DNA of 64,000 nucleotides from Chaetomium olivaceum (GCA_039881045.1 JAYWVB010000002.1:682001-746000), one strand, 5' to 3'. Shown: positions 20,960-34,000, counted from the first letter of the stretch. The notes: generated by a model from the sequence alone, not told the origin. Numbers and translations: made by a program.

Positions 20960-21361
20960 GATGAAATCGTGAATGGTGAACAGTGAACAGTGTCACACTG
21001 AACTGATGAGTTGGATGGTGGGTGAATTTGGATGTGGTAGAGGTGATTTGATGTTGGTGGGATGGGAAGTTGAGGGTAAGGGCGTTGTTTTAAAGATAAG
21101 ACATCGAAGGATTTCGGAGCAAGCTCCCTCATTACACGCTAGTTAATGGCAACAAGGCAAGAAGATATTTGGACATTGTCCGTGTGCGCGGAATAACAAG
21201 CCGCCGCGGATTCAAAGCAAGCAGCGGTGATAGACCACTGTGAATTCACTGTTTGTCTCGGTGTTTCTAGGTGCAACTCCCCGTTTCTTGCTCTGGGCAC
21301 CTCGCCGACCGACGTACTCCCTTCTCCAAACCACATCATCCCCCTCTCCTAGGACCAGTCC
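20960..21361. other. Intergenic, upstream of paralog A
   Basis: 402 bp between paralog A (start at 20959, minus) and the 3' end of the aldose epimerase gene. No ORF with protein character; it should contain the paralog A promoter. Confidence 0.4.
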
Positions 21362-22770
21362 TTAAACCAGGCCGAAGGTCCACGAGCTCTCCCAGGTGTA
21401 GGTCTCCCCAGGGCCCCAGATCTGCGCATCGGTGCGTTCCCACTCAGGGCTATTGTATCATCAACTGTTAGATCTTATCCGCCAAAGGCTTGAAAAACGA
21501 AAGGGAAAAGAAAAGACTCACTGGTTGATACCATCCGGGTAATCCTGCGCCTCAATGGCAATGCAGCTGCTGCGAATGACCTTCTCATTGACTCCCTCAA
21601 TGCCCTGGGTGCTCTTGAGATCGGCCGACCCATCCATCCAGTTGCACGAGTAGAGCACGACACCGGGCTGGTCCGTCTTCAGCTCGGCCTTGACACCAGA
21701 GAACTCACTCGCCAGCGTCAGGACCACCGCATCCTTGGGCGCATCCTCAATCAGCCAGTACCCGTTGTACCCTTCGCAGGCGCCGTCAGCGCCGCAGTTG
21801 CCCTCGAAGCCGGGCTGGTCGCGCGCGTGGCCGATGGTGAGACCGGGGGCCGACGCGAAGTCGTTGATGGAGTTGGGCTCGGCCGTCAGGATCTTGCCCG
21901 TGGGCAGGGCAGCTTGGTCGGCTTCCAGGTAGCGCTTCGAGTAAGGGGCGTGCAGGGTGTGTTCCCAGATCTTGGAGGTGTCGGGGTTGCGGAAGGCGTC
22001 CAGGTTGAAGTAGGTGTGTTGGGTGAGGAGGAGGGCTGTTTGTTTGGTGTTAGGTGGGATGGGGGTGCGGGGGTGTTAAAGGACGGGGGGACTAACGGGT
22101 CTTCTGGTCGAGCGACTCGGCGGTCATCTTGATGTTCCAGGTTGAGCCCTTGACCGAGTAGGTGACGGACGACGTGACGTCGCCGGGCATGCCCTGGGAC
22201 GAGTTGGAGGCGTCCAGGATGGAGAAGGTGATGGAGTCGGCCTTGAAGTCGGTCACGTTCCACACGCGGTACGACCAGTTGTTGGTGCCGCTGTGCAGCG
22301 TGTTGTTGCCGTCGTTCTGCTCCGTCTTGTACTCGACGCCGTCGATCGTGTACTTGCCATTGCCGATGCGGTTGGCGTAGCGGCCGGGGATGGCGTTGTA
22401 CACCGGGTGGCCTGGGTCCACGGCTGCATGTGATGTTAGGCTTTTTGGTTTGTTTGATTTTGAAACCCAGACAAACTAACGGTAGTATTCAACATCATCG
22501 TAGCCAAGCACAACGTCGATGTCCTCGCCGTTCTTGTCCTTGACGAACAGGTTCGTCAAGGTGGCGCCGTACGGGATGAACTGCGTATGTCAGCGGACTG
22601 GAATTCAATGGCTAACCCCGCCCATCCGAGGCTCTGGGACATACCTGCGCCTTGATGCCGTCCGAAGAGATGGTGTAGCGGCCATCCTCGTCAGGCTTCG
22701 GGCCCTCACAGCTGCGGCCGATGACGGCGGCCTCCACCGCGGCTACGAGAAAGGGGAGTGAGAACTTCAT
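21362..22770 (-). CDS. Secreted aldose 1-epimerase (mutarotase)
   Basis: Interconverts alpha and beta anomers of hexoses such as galactose and glucose. Five exons, complement(21362..21449, 21522..22035, 22097..22423, 22481..22580, 22645..22770), give 384 residues. The N-terminus (MKFSLPFLVAAVEAAVIG) is a signal peptide, so this is an extracellular form. GALM-family landmarks are visible in order: FIPYGATLTNLFVKD, DVVLGYDDVEYY, GRYANRIGNGKY (substrate-binding Asn-Arg), LHSGTNNWSYRVW (catalytic His), LTQHTYFNL (second His), and GVVLYSCNWMDG near the C-terminus. The end (WGPGETYTWESSWTFGL) is also typical. All introns are GT-AG and all exon joins are in frame. It may act with secreted carbohydrases, but no such neighbour is in the window. 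Confidence 0.9.
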
Positions 22771-24011
22771 TTTCTCGTGGAAAAAGACGTTGTCAGGAAC
22801 CAGGATACCCAAGGCTTACCTTCCCCGCCCTCGCGGTCCCCGGGATGGGTTTTATACTCCATTCTGACCTTCTCCGCACCCTGGTAAACAGGCTGGTCTT
22901 ACGTTGCTTGCTGTTTGGATCCTTTGCGTAGCCGACACCCCGGATACAACCCCAGATTGCATGTAAATAATCGACAAGGGTTCTCCGTTGGATTTAGGAT
23001 ACAACCTCTGCACCTGGCAGAGGACGATCCGCAGATTTGGGGGCCTGCCCAGTTTATTGCGGGATATCAGCCTGAGTTGCAGAGGGGTCAGCCAAGGTTA
23101 AACGCCGCCACCATCTCCGCCGAGCCCATGCAGGAACCCCCGTCGGGGCGGACCGGCCGCCGCCAATCATGCTCCGGGCGAACTGCTGAAAAGGAGGGCG
23201 GATGCTCGCTCGTCGGCTCTTGCCCCTGTTTTGGACTCATTGCCAACCTCGGAGCTGTTCCTGCACAGTCAGCCATTGCGTCTTGCTTGGCTTTCTTGTT
23301 TTGTGCCCACGACCTGGTAGACGGGAGAGGGGCCGGGACGTCCGGGAATAGCGGCTTTCCGACTAGGCAAATGCGGATGGTACGGGTCCGAGATGTCGAC
23401 AATTGCATCCTCCGCCTTACTGAGGCACACGAAACGCACGAATCCGACAAACCGCCAAGGCAGCATCGAGAAGCTGGAGGATTTCCCATGCGTCGCTAGT
23501 CAGTGGGGGGTTCAAATCGCTGCTTTGGGGTTCGCTTATCTGCGTTCCATACTCTCGAGACGGCTGCTCCGCACTGAAGATGGAGCCGACTGTCTTTACG
23601 AGCTATGGTGGATGTACTCCCTCTATAAACACTGCAACCCCCGCTGCCCGGGAGGATACGTCAAGGTAGTGTAGAGTGTCCCCCCGCCCATACCATCGGG
23701 CTCGCCAAGAAGATCGTCATAACGGCGTCATTGAATTAAAACTCTATACATTAAAAAGGGGCCGAGTCTGCAACGCGCAGTCCTCAGCTTCAATGAAGAT
23801 GCTCTTTTTGAAAAACCCAAACCCAAAACAGGCTTGTTGGTTGCCCATGCCACTCATCCATCGACGCTCGTAACCAACGTGATAACCCATCCCAGCACAT
23901 ACCCCAAGCGCCGCTCCCAAAACGAAATGGCCGTCCAAGCAACCTACCCAATCTCCCGGTCTCCTAATCCCCCGCCACCTCTCTGCAGGATCCTACCCGT
24001 GAAGGGTACTC
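22771..24011. other. Intergenic
   Basis: 1.24 kb between the aldose epimerase start (minus) and the ERG3 stop (minus). The 194-codon frame at 22915-23499 (+) and the 133-codon frame opposite it have no family character. No repeat or RNA gene was found. Confidence 0.4.
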
Positions 24012-25120
24012 TCATTCATCCTTCCCGCCCTTCTTCCCCTTCTTCTGGGGAATGGGCTCGCCCTTCTCATCCACCAGACCCTTTTCCCGCATCACGCGCA
24101 GGGCGTCGTGCAGGGGGTCGAGCTCGGGCTGGGGCGCGCGGTGGGAGTCGAAGTAGCTGTCGGCCCAGGTGAAGTACTGGCCGTAGTTGACGGTGAAGTA
24201 CATGTGGTGCAGGGTGTGGTGGGCCGGGCTGTTGATAAACTTCTCGAGCCAGTGGCCCGAGATCATGTCGCCGTCGTGGATCAGGATGGTCCAGATCTGG
24301 ACCAGGCCGAAGAGGAAGAAGTAGAGGTACTTTTGCACGGGGCAAAAGAAGACGAAGACGCTAGAGGACGGGTTAATAAGGGGTTCTTGTGTGGGGGGCG
24401 GTTGATAGAACCGGGTGCTTACTGGTAGGGGAGCGACTGGACGTAGCCGTCTAGCGGGTGGAAGGCGAGGGCAGCCCATGGTGTTGGTACTGTAACGATT
24501 GGTGAGTGATTGGCTAGTTATAATAAGATGTGAAGGCTAAACTCACCAATCCACTTGTGGTGAGGCTTGTGGATGTACTTGTAAATGCTCGGGTGGTGCT
24601 CGAGCCGGTGAATCCAGTAGATCATGAAGTCGTTCCAGACCATGAACAGCACCGTCGAGATGAGCATCCACGACCAGCCGTAGTCGCTCACATCAGTGTA
24701 CAGCATGCTCTTGCCGCGAACTTCGGCCAGGAAGAACGGAAGGGTCAGGATGTTGATGAATGGTACCGCGTTCATGGATGAGATGATCTCTTGGCGGATC
24801 TGGTTTTTGAGGAAGCGCGGGTGGTACTCCAAGCGGCGGTCAAAAATGAAGTAGTAGGATAGCGCGCTGAAAATCCAGTACAGTGAGGTGGCACCGATTT
24901 GGGTGATGATCAGGATGGAGATGCATTGGCGCACAATGTTGTCGCGCGCCCATGCAGAGCCATAACTCGCGGATGCATCGGACAAGCCCGAGGCGAAATC
25001 GCCGTATCCTATTGATGCCGAGTGCGCCGAGCCATTGAGCGGCGCTGTCCTGGCCGGGTTGAAGTATGCGTAGGCCTTGTCAAAGACCAGCGGGTCGAGT
25101 ATCTCGAGCGCGACGTCCAT
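24012..25120 (-). CDS. erg3: Delta7-sterol C5(6)-desaturase
   Basis: Introduces the C5-C6 double bond of ergosterol in the ER, using a di-iron centre. Three exons, complement(24012..24360, 24423..24489, 24547..25120), give 329 residues. The fatty-acid-hydroxylase-type histidine clusters are present: HRLEHH (about 168-173), HKPHHKW (about 184-190) joined across intron 1 to VPTPWAALAFHPLDGYVQSLPYH, and the last cluster HHTLHHMYF in exon 3. The VPTP-FHPxDG wording is characteristic of Erg3. Four to five hydrophobic segments are visible (about residues 60-85, 110-130, 145-165, 215-250). The C-terminus is Lys-rich (KKGKKGGKDE), suited to ER retention. The upstream 976-bp gap to the HET gene is divergent. 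Confidence 0.92.
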
Positions 25121-26096
25121 GTTGTGCGCTTTGAGCCGTGAGCCGTGAGCGTGGTGGTGAGTTGTGTGTTGAACGTTTGAGGTTGAGTTCCCGATCGAGA
25201 ATTCAATTTCAGGGCACTTGAACGCGCTCGTCAAGAAAAATCTCCACCCTTCGGTTATTATTCTCCCCACTCGGATAAAATTGCAGTGGCCAGACAATGG
25301 CGCGCTGTGGTTCGTCTTTTCCACAGCGGAACAGACCGTTTCCGTGTCGGGCCACACTGTTTTAGCGCCTCGGCAGGCTGAGTCATCCCCCCTTTGCACA
25401 AAACGGACCACTGCGGACCCCTGCGGCCCCCCTGGTGAAACCCCTTTCTTTGATTCCAGAACGAACTCCGAGTCGGCGTTATCGGCTCCCTCAGCAACAG
25501 ACAAAATGCACTGATACTGGCCGTAGGGCCGAACATCAAACCACCCCCGCCATTCTTCGATGATAAGATAACTACTCGTCGGGGCCTGTAAAAACGGCGA
25601 TCCGACCAACTCGCCAAGGGGTACAAGCAGTTCCTAGTTGCATGACACTTGCTAGGCTTGAAAGACTGTGGACGTACCTCGTAACTGTAGTTTCGTATTC
25701 ATGGTCTGTATCGCGCCAAAGCCGCCACGATGGCTAAATCATGACATGTGCAGTGATGCCCGACAAACCCAATAACTTCCAACAACCACAATTTCGTCAA
25801 TTCCCTTCCTTTGCCAGCCCCTCCCTTCTTATGATTTGGTACTCATGACATCTGCGACCGCACAATCTGCATTTACGACTCCGAAATCTGGGGTACATGT
25901 ACTGGCATTCAATCCTGTCAAGTAGGTAAGGTAGCTTCGATATCCCAAATCATCGGCCAAGGTTAACCCAGCCAGCCGTGTGTTCAGTTTCATTACCAGG
26001 CGACCTAGTATCGAGCAGAGCGGGTGAGGCCTCTTGTTCATATTTGACTGTCGGATTCCCTGGTTCTTTCCTCTCAGTCTATCACACGCCTGCGCC
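25121..26096. promoter_or_regulatory. Divergent erg3 / HET-gene intergenic region
   Basis: 976 bp between two divergent genes. Frames here (for example 25218-25514 plus and 25258-25626 minus) show no protein family character. I could not assign specific sterol-response or other elements by eye. Confidence 0.4.
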
Positions 26097-28287
26097 ATGC
26101 CGTTATGTGGACGGTGTGAAGCCATCAATCTCGCCGAGATCCTTGCCAAATCAATTCCGCCAGACTCTAGGAGTATTCCTGAAGGCTGGGTTCACTCCCG
26201 GGCATTTACTCAGCTCCGTGCCAGCGCTGGGACTTGCGAGCTCTGCTCCATTCTGCTTGGCGACGCCGATACTAATGCTCTCGTCTGCGACGATGACTGC
26301 GTCTATCTTCTCGTCTTCACTCGCAACTCTTGGCCACGCGTCGGGTCGACAAGCCAGCCAATCCCTATAGGGGGAATTACCGTTCAAATCGGCAACAAGA
26401 GCGCCAATGTACTGCACAGCGTCAGGCGAGTCGACGTGTGGATAGACGACTCAACGAGTGAGGACCCCCAAAGCAAGACGTCCCAGTCTCATGTAGCAAG
26501 TCCACTCACATCCCCTCCCAGGCTGTCCCACTGTTCTAGAGAAGCTCATCTCGGCCCGGCCCGTTCGCCCAGAGTGGGACCCGAGCATATTGCGGCGCTG
26601 GCTTGACACATGCCTACACGGCCATGCAACCTGCAGGCTCCCAGCCCCTGCCATCGACCTGACCAAGTACGAAGAAGCACCAGAACTGCCTACGCGCGTC
26701 ATAGACGTGGGCTCCGCCGACCCGGTCCGCCATCCCACTCTCGTCGAGACCCAACGCCGCAAGGACCGCTATGTTGCCCTGAGCCATTGCTGGGGCCCAA
26801 CGCCCTCCTCCATCACAAAAACAGAACGCGGCAGCATGCAGGCCCGACTGCAAGGAATACCCATCGACGAGCTGAGCACGAACTTCTGGCACGCCGTCGA
26901 GGTCACACGCGCCCTGGGCTATCAGTACCTCTGGATCGACTCGCTCTGCATCGTGCAAGACAACCCACACGACTGGGCCGTCGAATCGGCCAAGATGGCC
27001 GAGGTGTACAGTCGCGCGGCGCTGACCATCGCGGCGGCCAACAGTGCATCCGCAGACGAGGGCTTCCTGAAGCCAAGGAGGGCCAGGCGCCGCACCGTGA
27101 CGCTGCCGTTCCGAGGCGCCCCGGGAGTCATCTCAGGCTACTTCACCGTTGCCGAGCCATCGCCGGAGGACGCAAGCGAGCTCCGCGACCACTTCCGAGT
27201 GGACGTCGAGGGCGGCCCGCTGGCTGCGCGAGGCTGGACGCTGCAAGAGCGCCTGCTTGCGCGGCGCACCGTCTTCTTCGGCCGCGACCAGCTCCACTGG
27301 GAGTGCCGCTCGGCCCGGTGGAGCGAGAGCACCCGCCTGCAGCCGATCCAGTACCTCGAGTCGAGCGCCCCGGGGCTGGTCGCTCTCCGCAACGGTCTCC
27401 CCATGCTCGGTTCCCATCCCACCGCGCAACCTCAACACGACCGCACGAGGCGGCTGCTCAACGACTGGTACCGGATCCTAGGCGAATTCACCCGGCGCGC
27501 ACTGACCAACCAACAAGACAAGCTGCCGGCGCTGTCAGGCATCGCCAAAGTGATCCACCACGGCCTCAACACTAACAGCCCGCCGGGCTTCAACACAACC
27601 TACCACGCCGGGCTGTGGGCGCACGACCTCCCGCGGGCGCTGCTGTGGACCACCTTCGCCCCGGACGCGGGGAGCGGCGCGAGCCTACCAGGCCCGTCGT
27701 GGTCCTGGATCTCCCGGGCGGCCGCCATCCACCCGGCGAGCGAGGCGCCCGCCGCCGTGACCGACATCATCCTCGGCGCCACCACGTGGGACATGGTGGT
27801 CCCGGACGGGAGCGAGTCGAGCGACCCGCACGGCCGGGTGCAGCGGGGCACGCTCACGCTGACGGGGTACCTGAAGCGGGTGCCAGGCATGCGGCCCATC
27901 ATGATCCAGCGCGAGGCTCGGGCCATCACGGTGGGCCCGCACTCGTATCCGCTCTCGGACGCGCTGCTCTACGACGGGCAGGGGCAGCAGATTGCGTCGG
28001 CGGTGCTGGACGAGCCGGCGGACGCGAGCGTGTTCGCGGCCGCGCCGGGGTTGCTGCTGTACGCGGTGCCCGTCAGGCATGAGATGACGAAGCCGCCGGC
28101 TGCCATGGTGCGCGCCATCGAGGCGCTTCTGTTGCAGGATAGGGGCGATGGTACGTTCAGGAGGGTCGGGGTCGCTAGCTTCGCCGGCAGCAATGCCAAT
28201 GATGCGCGCTGCAAGGATGCCCCCTTTGCGCAGCCGTTCCAGGTCTTCTTTTATGATGCGCCCCAGGTGAAGATCAGGATCACTTGA
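26097..28287 (+). CDS. HET-domain protein (heterokaryon incompatibility type)
   Basis: HET domains are found in fungal non-self recognition proteins whose activation triggers cell death. Two exons, 26097..26457 and 26522..28287, give 708 residues; the intron has donor GTGAGG and acceptor CCCAG, and its removal gives a continuous frame. The N-terminus has a CxxC-type pair (LCGRCEAINL) and a second pair (TCELCSIL), a common pre-HET zinc-like arrangement. The HET domain starts near residue 204: YVALSHCWG, then LGYQYLWIDSLCIVQD, EVYSRAALTIAAANS and, further on, ARGWTLQERLLARRTVFF. The C-terminal 300 residues have no further domain I know; one Trp-Ser-Trp segment (GPSWSWISRA) recurs in this family. 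There is no linked partner gene of the known incompatibility pairs. Confidence 0.9.
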
Positions 28288-28617
28288 TGGTAATTATCAT
28301 AGATTTACTGAGTGATGTAATCTGGGGAAGGACATACTCCCAAACCCAACCGTTAGGTCGTTTCGCCCTATCCTATCCTATCTTAGCTGTGTTATACCCA
28401 AGAGATTCCCTCCAAAAACCACAAGATAAGGGGGTGCTCCTGCAGCCAAGGTATGCCTGCCAACCCGCCGACACGACCTGCTGACATCGGAATGGTGGTG
28501 TAATCAAGAGACCGCCGTCTTCCTTCAATCTGCTTCTCGCTGCTGAGGACGGAGATCTGGCCACCTAGCTCTACCCCCTGGGTCAGGGGTTGATGTACAT
28601 GGAAGCCAAATAGTACC
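28288..28617. other. Intergenic, convergent 3' ends
   Basis: 330 bp between the convergent HET (+) and P450 (-) genes. No gene. Confidence 0.5.
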
Positions 28618-30450
28618 TTACTCCTCAATAAAAACCAAACCGCAACAATGGCCTTTCGGGATAAGCACGAAATGGTCCGTCATTTCCATGTCCGCATGCG
28701 TCTTCTCCCCATGCAAGGCGACCCCAAATCGACCCATCAGCCGAGCCAGCAGGATTTTCAGCTCCATGGTTGCCATGTACTGGCCGGCGCACGTGCGGGG
28801 ACCCTTGCCCCAGACCAGCATCATGTCCTGCAGCTCGGGGGTCCCCGGGTTGATGGTGCCGTCGGCGTTGATCCAGCGGCCCGGGTTGAACTGGTCCGGA
28901 TCGGTAAAGTAGGCTGGGTCGCGTTGTGTCGTGTAGGCTTGCACGGATACGAGGGTCTAGAGGAAATGGAAGGATTTTAAGGTCAGCATGAATTATGGTG
29001 AAGGTGAAGTCGAGTTTCTAGGAAGGGGAGTACTAGGAAGGGGAGTGCTAGGAAGGAGGAGTGACGTGGGCTTCACCTTCGCAGGCAAATTCAACCCGGC
29101 AATATTGGTGCTTGGGTTTGTCGTCTCCCTCAACGGGCCGCTCGGCTGGGCCGGGTGAAGCCTCAATGTCTCCATGAGAACGCCGTTCAAAATAGGGAGC
29201 GTTTGCAACGTGGTATAAGCAAAGTTTGTCTCCCTGGCGCGCGAGTCCCGTATCTCGGCTTGTAGTTTCTTTTGCCAGTCTGGGTGACAAGCCAGGCGGT
29301 AGAGGGCATACGCTCCCGTGTTTCCAGTGGTGTCAACCGCGGCAAAGGTTAGATTCGAGATCTCGACGATGATATCGGCATCCGGGAGTGGCCCAGTACC
29401 AGTCTCCGGGTTGCCGGCAATGAGCTTGGTAAGCAGCGTGCGTCGATTCGAGGTGCGGCCGTTCAGTTTCAGAAAGTCGTCGAACGCGTCATTGCCGTAC
29501 TTGTATACATAGTCCCCTGCGGCCATGAACTCTTGCAGCGCGGGGATGGGCAGCATTGTAAGGAGCTGATACAGCAGTGGGGCAATGCCCTGGATAAACC
29601 ACACCGGGTATGTATTGTCCAGATGCTTGACGTAGAGAGGGGCATTTTCCTGACCGTCAAACGCACCGAACGACTTGCCCATCAGAACTTCACCTATAAT
29701 TGAAGCCGGCATCAGTTAAATAGGTACCGCAACACGTGCCATTGCATAGGCGATAATATGTACCCGTTGACGGTTGAGTGTTTACATACCAGCAACATCG
29801 AGGGCCATCATCCGACAGAAATGCAGCGCATCACAGAACTGCCCAGACGTCTTTTCGATGGCGTTCACGGTGCGGTCAATGACGGACTGGACCAGAGGCT
29901 CCATCTGCTGTAGCGAGCCCGCACTGAAGATGTGAGCCATGCGCCTTTGGCGCTCGCGGTGCTCGGCAGCGTCCTTCATGTGAAACAGGCCGCGTTTGCC
30001 AAAGTAGTCGTAAATCGGGCCCTTGACGCAGGTAGATTTGGTGCCGTAGATGGGCTGGATGGCCTCCTGGCAGGCAAACGACAGCTCGTTCGGGGCCAGG
30101 CGCACGACGGGGCCGTATTTCTTATGCAGCGCGTCCACGGTGCGAGCGCGATGGCCCGACATGTCGACGCAAAGGATCCATTTGCTGGTGAGGCGGGCGA
30201 GAAACGGACCCGGGACGGACCAAGGGATCGGTGACGTGAAGAGGTTTGAGAGGATCTACGCCGGGCGGCGCCGCATGAGTTTGAGTTGAATGCTCTTGTC
30301 GCCGGCCCACGAGGGCGGGATGCAAATTCATGGCCGGGGCCCGGGGGTAGTAGAGCACTAAGCACTTACAGCCCAGATAATGTTTCCCGTGACCACAGCA
30401 GCCACGGTAGCCGCCAAAGTAGGCGCTGTCAGGTACGATTCCAACGTCAT
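28618..30450 (-). CDS. Cytochrome P450 monooxygenase
   Basis: Membrane-bound haem monooxygenase of unknown substrate. Four exons, complement(28618..28956, 29077..29693, 29790..30255, 30370..30450), give 500 residues. Exon 1 encodes a membrane anchor (TLAATVAAVVTGNIIWA). Exon 2 opens with the hinge (IPWSVPGPFLARLTSKW) and the KYGPVVRLAPNELSF block. Exon 3 has the I-helix (FAAVDTTGN, variant of AGxDTT) and the K-helix ExxR (ETLR). Exon 4 has PxRW (NPGRW) and the haem loop WGKGPRTCAGQ with Cys at about residue 444; the first position is Trp instead of the usual Phe. Splice joins restore these motifs exactly. The last intron contains three 15-bp tandem repeats (29018-29063). No secondary-metabolite backbone gene lies nearby, so a cluster role is not indicated. 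Confidence 0.9.
29018..29063. repeat. 15-bp tandem repeat inside a P450 intron
   Basis: Three copies of CTAGGAAGGGGAGT(A/G), the last slightly changed, within the 120-nt third intron of the P450 gene. Confidence 0.8.
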
Positions 30451-31080
30451 TATTGAGTCTCAAGATTGCGTCCTCGTGCGGTACAATGCTCGGTAAAAAA
30501 ACAGTCGCTGGAGATTATCTGAGGGGGCGCAGTTTCTTGGATGGGGGCCACAAGTGACAGGCTTGGAATAATCTGTACAGATTACATGTGCCGTGATCGG
30601 GACTGCCGAATTCTTGATTCGCTGCGTTCTCCTCTGCACGACCCACCGGGCGTGGTCGGTCACGTCCCACGCTCGTACTACCCACCGTCTTGCCCCTCAA
30701 GCACACCATATAAATAGGGCGCTCCCCTCCCAAATGTCTCCTTTTCGTGCTCTCGACTTCTCCCCTCCAAGAAAGATAGAGTTTGAAGTGAAAGTAGAGT
30801 GAGACTACCTAGAGTGTCACAAATAGACCAACAGGTGGATGGGTGATTGTTTTGGTGGCGAACTCGACGGCAGAGAATCCAACTATAGTGCTATAGTAGA
30901 ATGACAGTGTGTCCATGATTCCCAAATGTGAACCTTCATTTGTTGATAATGCACTTCCAATCATTTTCGCCACCCCGTGCTATAATTCTAGAAGCACAAC
31001 TTTTATGCCACAAGCATCAACAGACCGAGAAGGCAACACGGGTTTTATTCCAGGTTAACCAGGCTGCAACTCACAAATGT
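30451..31080. other. Intergenic, P450 promoter region
   Basis: 630 bp upstream of the P450 gene and downstream of the AAA ATPase gene. A plus-strand TATAAATA lies at 30709-30716. The only plus-strand frame nearby starts 18 bp later and has 22 codons (30734-30802), so it is not a convincing gene. Confidence 0.4.
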
Positions 31081-34000
31081 TTACTTCTTGTCAGTTGTTG
31101 CTTCGTCCTCCTCCCGAGCATTCCTCAGCTTTTGCCGCAGCACCGAGATGAGGTCGTCAGCCTGGAACACGACCTTATCCGACTCTTTCTCGCCCTTGTC
31201 GTCCTTCTCCGGGAACCCCCTCCCCCTAGTGTACGCCTCCTGAACAATGGAACGGGACAGCGCGATCACGTCTCGGCCGTTGGCCCACGACTTGCACTTG
31301 CTGAGTTTTGTCAGCAGGTCAAGGATGGTCTCCTTAGACGTCCGAGCAACACCGCCCAGCACAATATCCACCTTGGCCAGGTGCGTCTGCAGCAGCTGCA
31401 GGGCATCCGCCGCCTTCATGGGCCGGAAGTCGACGTTCGTAGCAAAACGGCTGCGGAGACCGCGGTTCCAGCGCATCAGGTCGTCCATCTCCTCCTTATA
31501 CCCAGCCAACACCACAACCAACTTCCCATGAAACCTTTCCTTGGTCATGCAATCCACAATCTCCCCAATCGCATCTTCCGCCCTCTGCTCCGCCAACCGA
31601 TACGCCTCATCAACAAACAACACCTTCCCCAGCGCCTTTTCAAACATCCTTATCACTTTCTTCCCCGACCCCCCGTATACGGCGACAACAAATCCGCCAC
31701 CGAACACTCAATGATCTCGGGCTTGGCCAAAAACCCCATATCATAATAAACACTCGCCATCTTCCGCGCCACCGTCGTCTTGCCCGTCCCCGGCGGGCCC
31801 CTAAACACCAACGCCCACGGCACATGCGGCCGGGGGTCCAGCCCCCGCGCCCGCATCCGCGCCGTCATCGTCTGATAGCCCTGGAACTGGCCCATGACGC
31901 CGCCCATCCCTTGCATCTCGCCAAACAGGCCCGCGCACCGCCGCGCCGCCTCCACCGCCCGCTGCCAGTCCGCGTCGAAGTCCCCGGGCTGCAGCGCCAG
32001 GTCCAGCTCCGCGTCGACCGCCGTGTGGGCGCACCGCGCGTTGCGCGCGAGCTGCGCCGCGTGCAGCAGGTTCTCCACGTCGCCGCCGTTGCCAAAGTTG
32101 GGCCGGTGCCGCGCCACCGAGAGCATGTCCTCGGCGACGCGCTTCGCCGTGTCCGAGACGGTGAGGTTGTGGGCGGTGAGCTTGAGGTCGAGGATCTGGT
32201 GCAGTTCGGTGTCGGTGTAGGGGTGGAAGCGGAAGGCGCGGGAGAGGGGGAAGCGGCGGGCTAGACCGGGGTTGGAGGTCTCGAAGGCTTCGGTCATGGC
32301 TTCCGGGTAGCCGATGAGGATGACGGCTTCCTTGCGCGTGGTGGTGGGGTCGATCTCGGCGACGATGGTGTCGATGATGGCGGCGCGGAAGACGTCGGAT
32401 CCGTTGGTGCCGTGCATGGTGTTGGGGAAGAGGAGGTGGAAGTCGTCGATGATGAGAACGCCGCCTCTGGCTTCTTGAAAGGCCTTTTGCGTGTTTTCCT
32501 CCGAGTGGCCGATGTAAGGTCCGACGAGATCGGACGCGCGCTTCTCGACGATGGTGTCGTTCTCGAGGAGGCCGACCTCTTTGAGGATTTTGCTATACAA
32601 GCGGGCTGCCGTGGTCTTGCCCGTGCCGGGCGGTCCGATGAAGCATCGGCGGTTGGACCAGGCGCTCAGGGCCGGCTTTCCCTCGAGTTCGAGGCGGCTG
32701 CTGAGTGCGGCTTCGGCGAGGAGCTCGCGGACGGACTGTTTCACGTCGTCCATGCCGACCATCTTCTCCAGCTCGGCCAAGGTGGGACTTTGATACCCCA
32801 GCTCTGCCGCCGTGAGGCCCAAGAAGTCTGATTTGATGTAGTGAGTGCTGCTCTCCGGCTTTGGCGCCCGGCCTGTCTTCTCGGCCTCTACTCTCTTTTT
32901 ACGCCGCTCCCTAAGCTCATCCACCAACTCCTGGAACACGTTGGGGGTTCTCAAGTCCCCTTTGACAATGGCGCGCTGCATGAACTTGTGGGCGTACGGT
33001 CCATCCCAGCCCCCTTCAGCGTCCCTGTGCGCGAGCTCTTTCTTGAACTCCACGTTGAGCGTCGCGAGCAGCTGCTCTTCGGTTTGCCGCACAGGGATTG
33101 CGTGCATCGAAGGCACATCGTCTTCTGGTTCGAGGATGTAGTCCGTGGCATTTTCAGCGGAATGTGGGATGTGAAAGAGGACGACCGGTGGCCGCACAGC
33201 GTTTGACTTTTTGAAGCGCCTCGCCAGCGTAGCCTTCAGCGGTTTGAAGTCTTCGGCCCCTGGAGTATCGACGATAAAGATCTAGACCAGAATTCGCAAG
33301 GCTTAGAGCACTGATATGGTAACTAACCCTTTCCCATGTTTGATCAGACGTACCCCTTTATTTCCATATTCTGTGGCTGCTGTCCATGTGTCGCCCAGAT
33401 AGTCGCCTGACTTTCCGCGGGCTACCAAGTCTGCTTCGACCAAGGCCAAAGACTGCAAAAGCTTGATGTAGAGGTTCATGACCATGTTCCTGACTGTTAC
33501 GAATGGTTAGTCTCGGGGCCAAGCAGGGGGAAAAGCACTGAACCTGTGTACATACTGTTCTCTCCGCCTTCCAGAAAACATGTGTGCATGTTTGTCAGGT
33601 CCCACAGCACATCATCGCGACCCCGCGCCCGCTGCCGTTGATCGTACACCCACAGGAAGTGCGCCTTCACTTCCTCCAGACCGTACTTCAGCATGAGTTC
33701 GTCGAGCGCCTCGTTGTCTTTGCCGAACTTCTCCTTCCGGAGGATCCACTTCTTTCGGGGCGGGGACTTGTCGTCCATTTTTCGCAGCCGTTTTGTGATG
33801 TCCGAGTCTTCGCATCGTTCCTCAGCAGGAGTATCGCCAACCTCTGAGGGCTCGGGGGTCTTGTTTGATGTTTCATCATTGTCCGCGTCGGGGTCGTTGT
33901 ACACTTCTGGGGCGTCGCCGACTTCTGAGGGCTCAGGAGTCCCGTCCACTGGGGTGGCATTGTCCGCTTTTTGGGCATTGCAAGACTCACAGTTGCAGAC

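Noticed and set aside
26097..30450. Secondary-metabolite cluster (HET, P450, ERG3 nearby)
   Set aside because: No polyketide synthase, NRPS, terpene cyclase, transporter or pathway regulator is present; simple neighbourhood.
30709..30802. Small plus-strand gene behind a TATA box (22 codons)
   Set aside because: The ATG is only 18 bp from the TATA-like element, so transcription would normally start after it; no conservation can be judged.
30928..31746. 272-codon plus-strand frame
   Set aside because: Lies opposite the AAA ATPase coding sequence and has no family character of its own.
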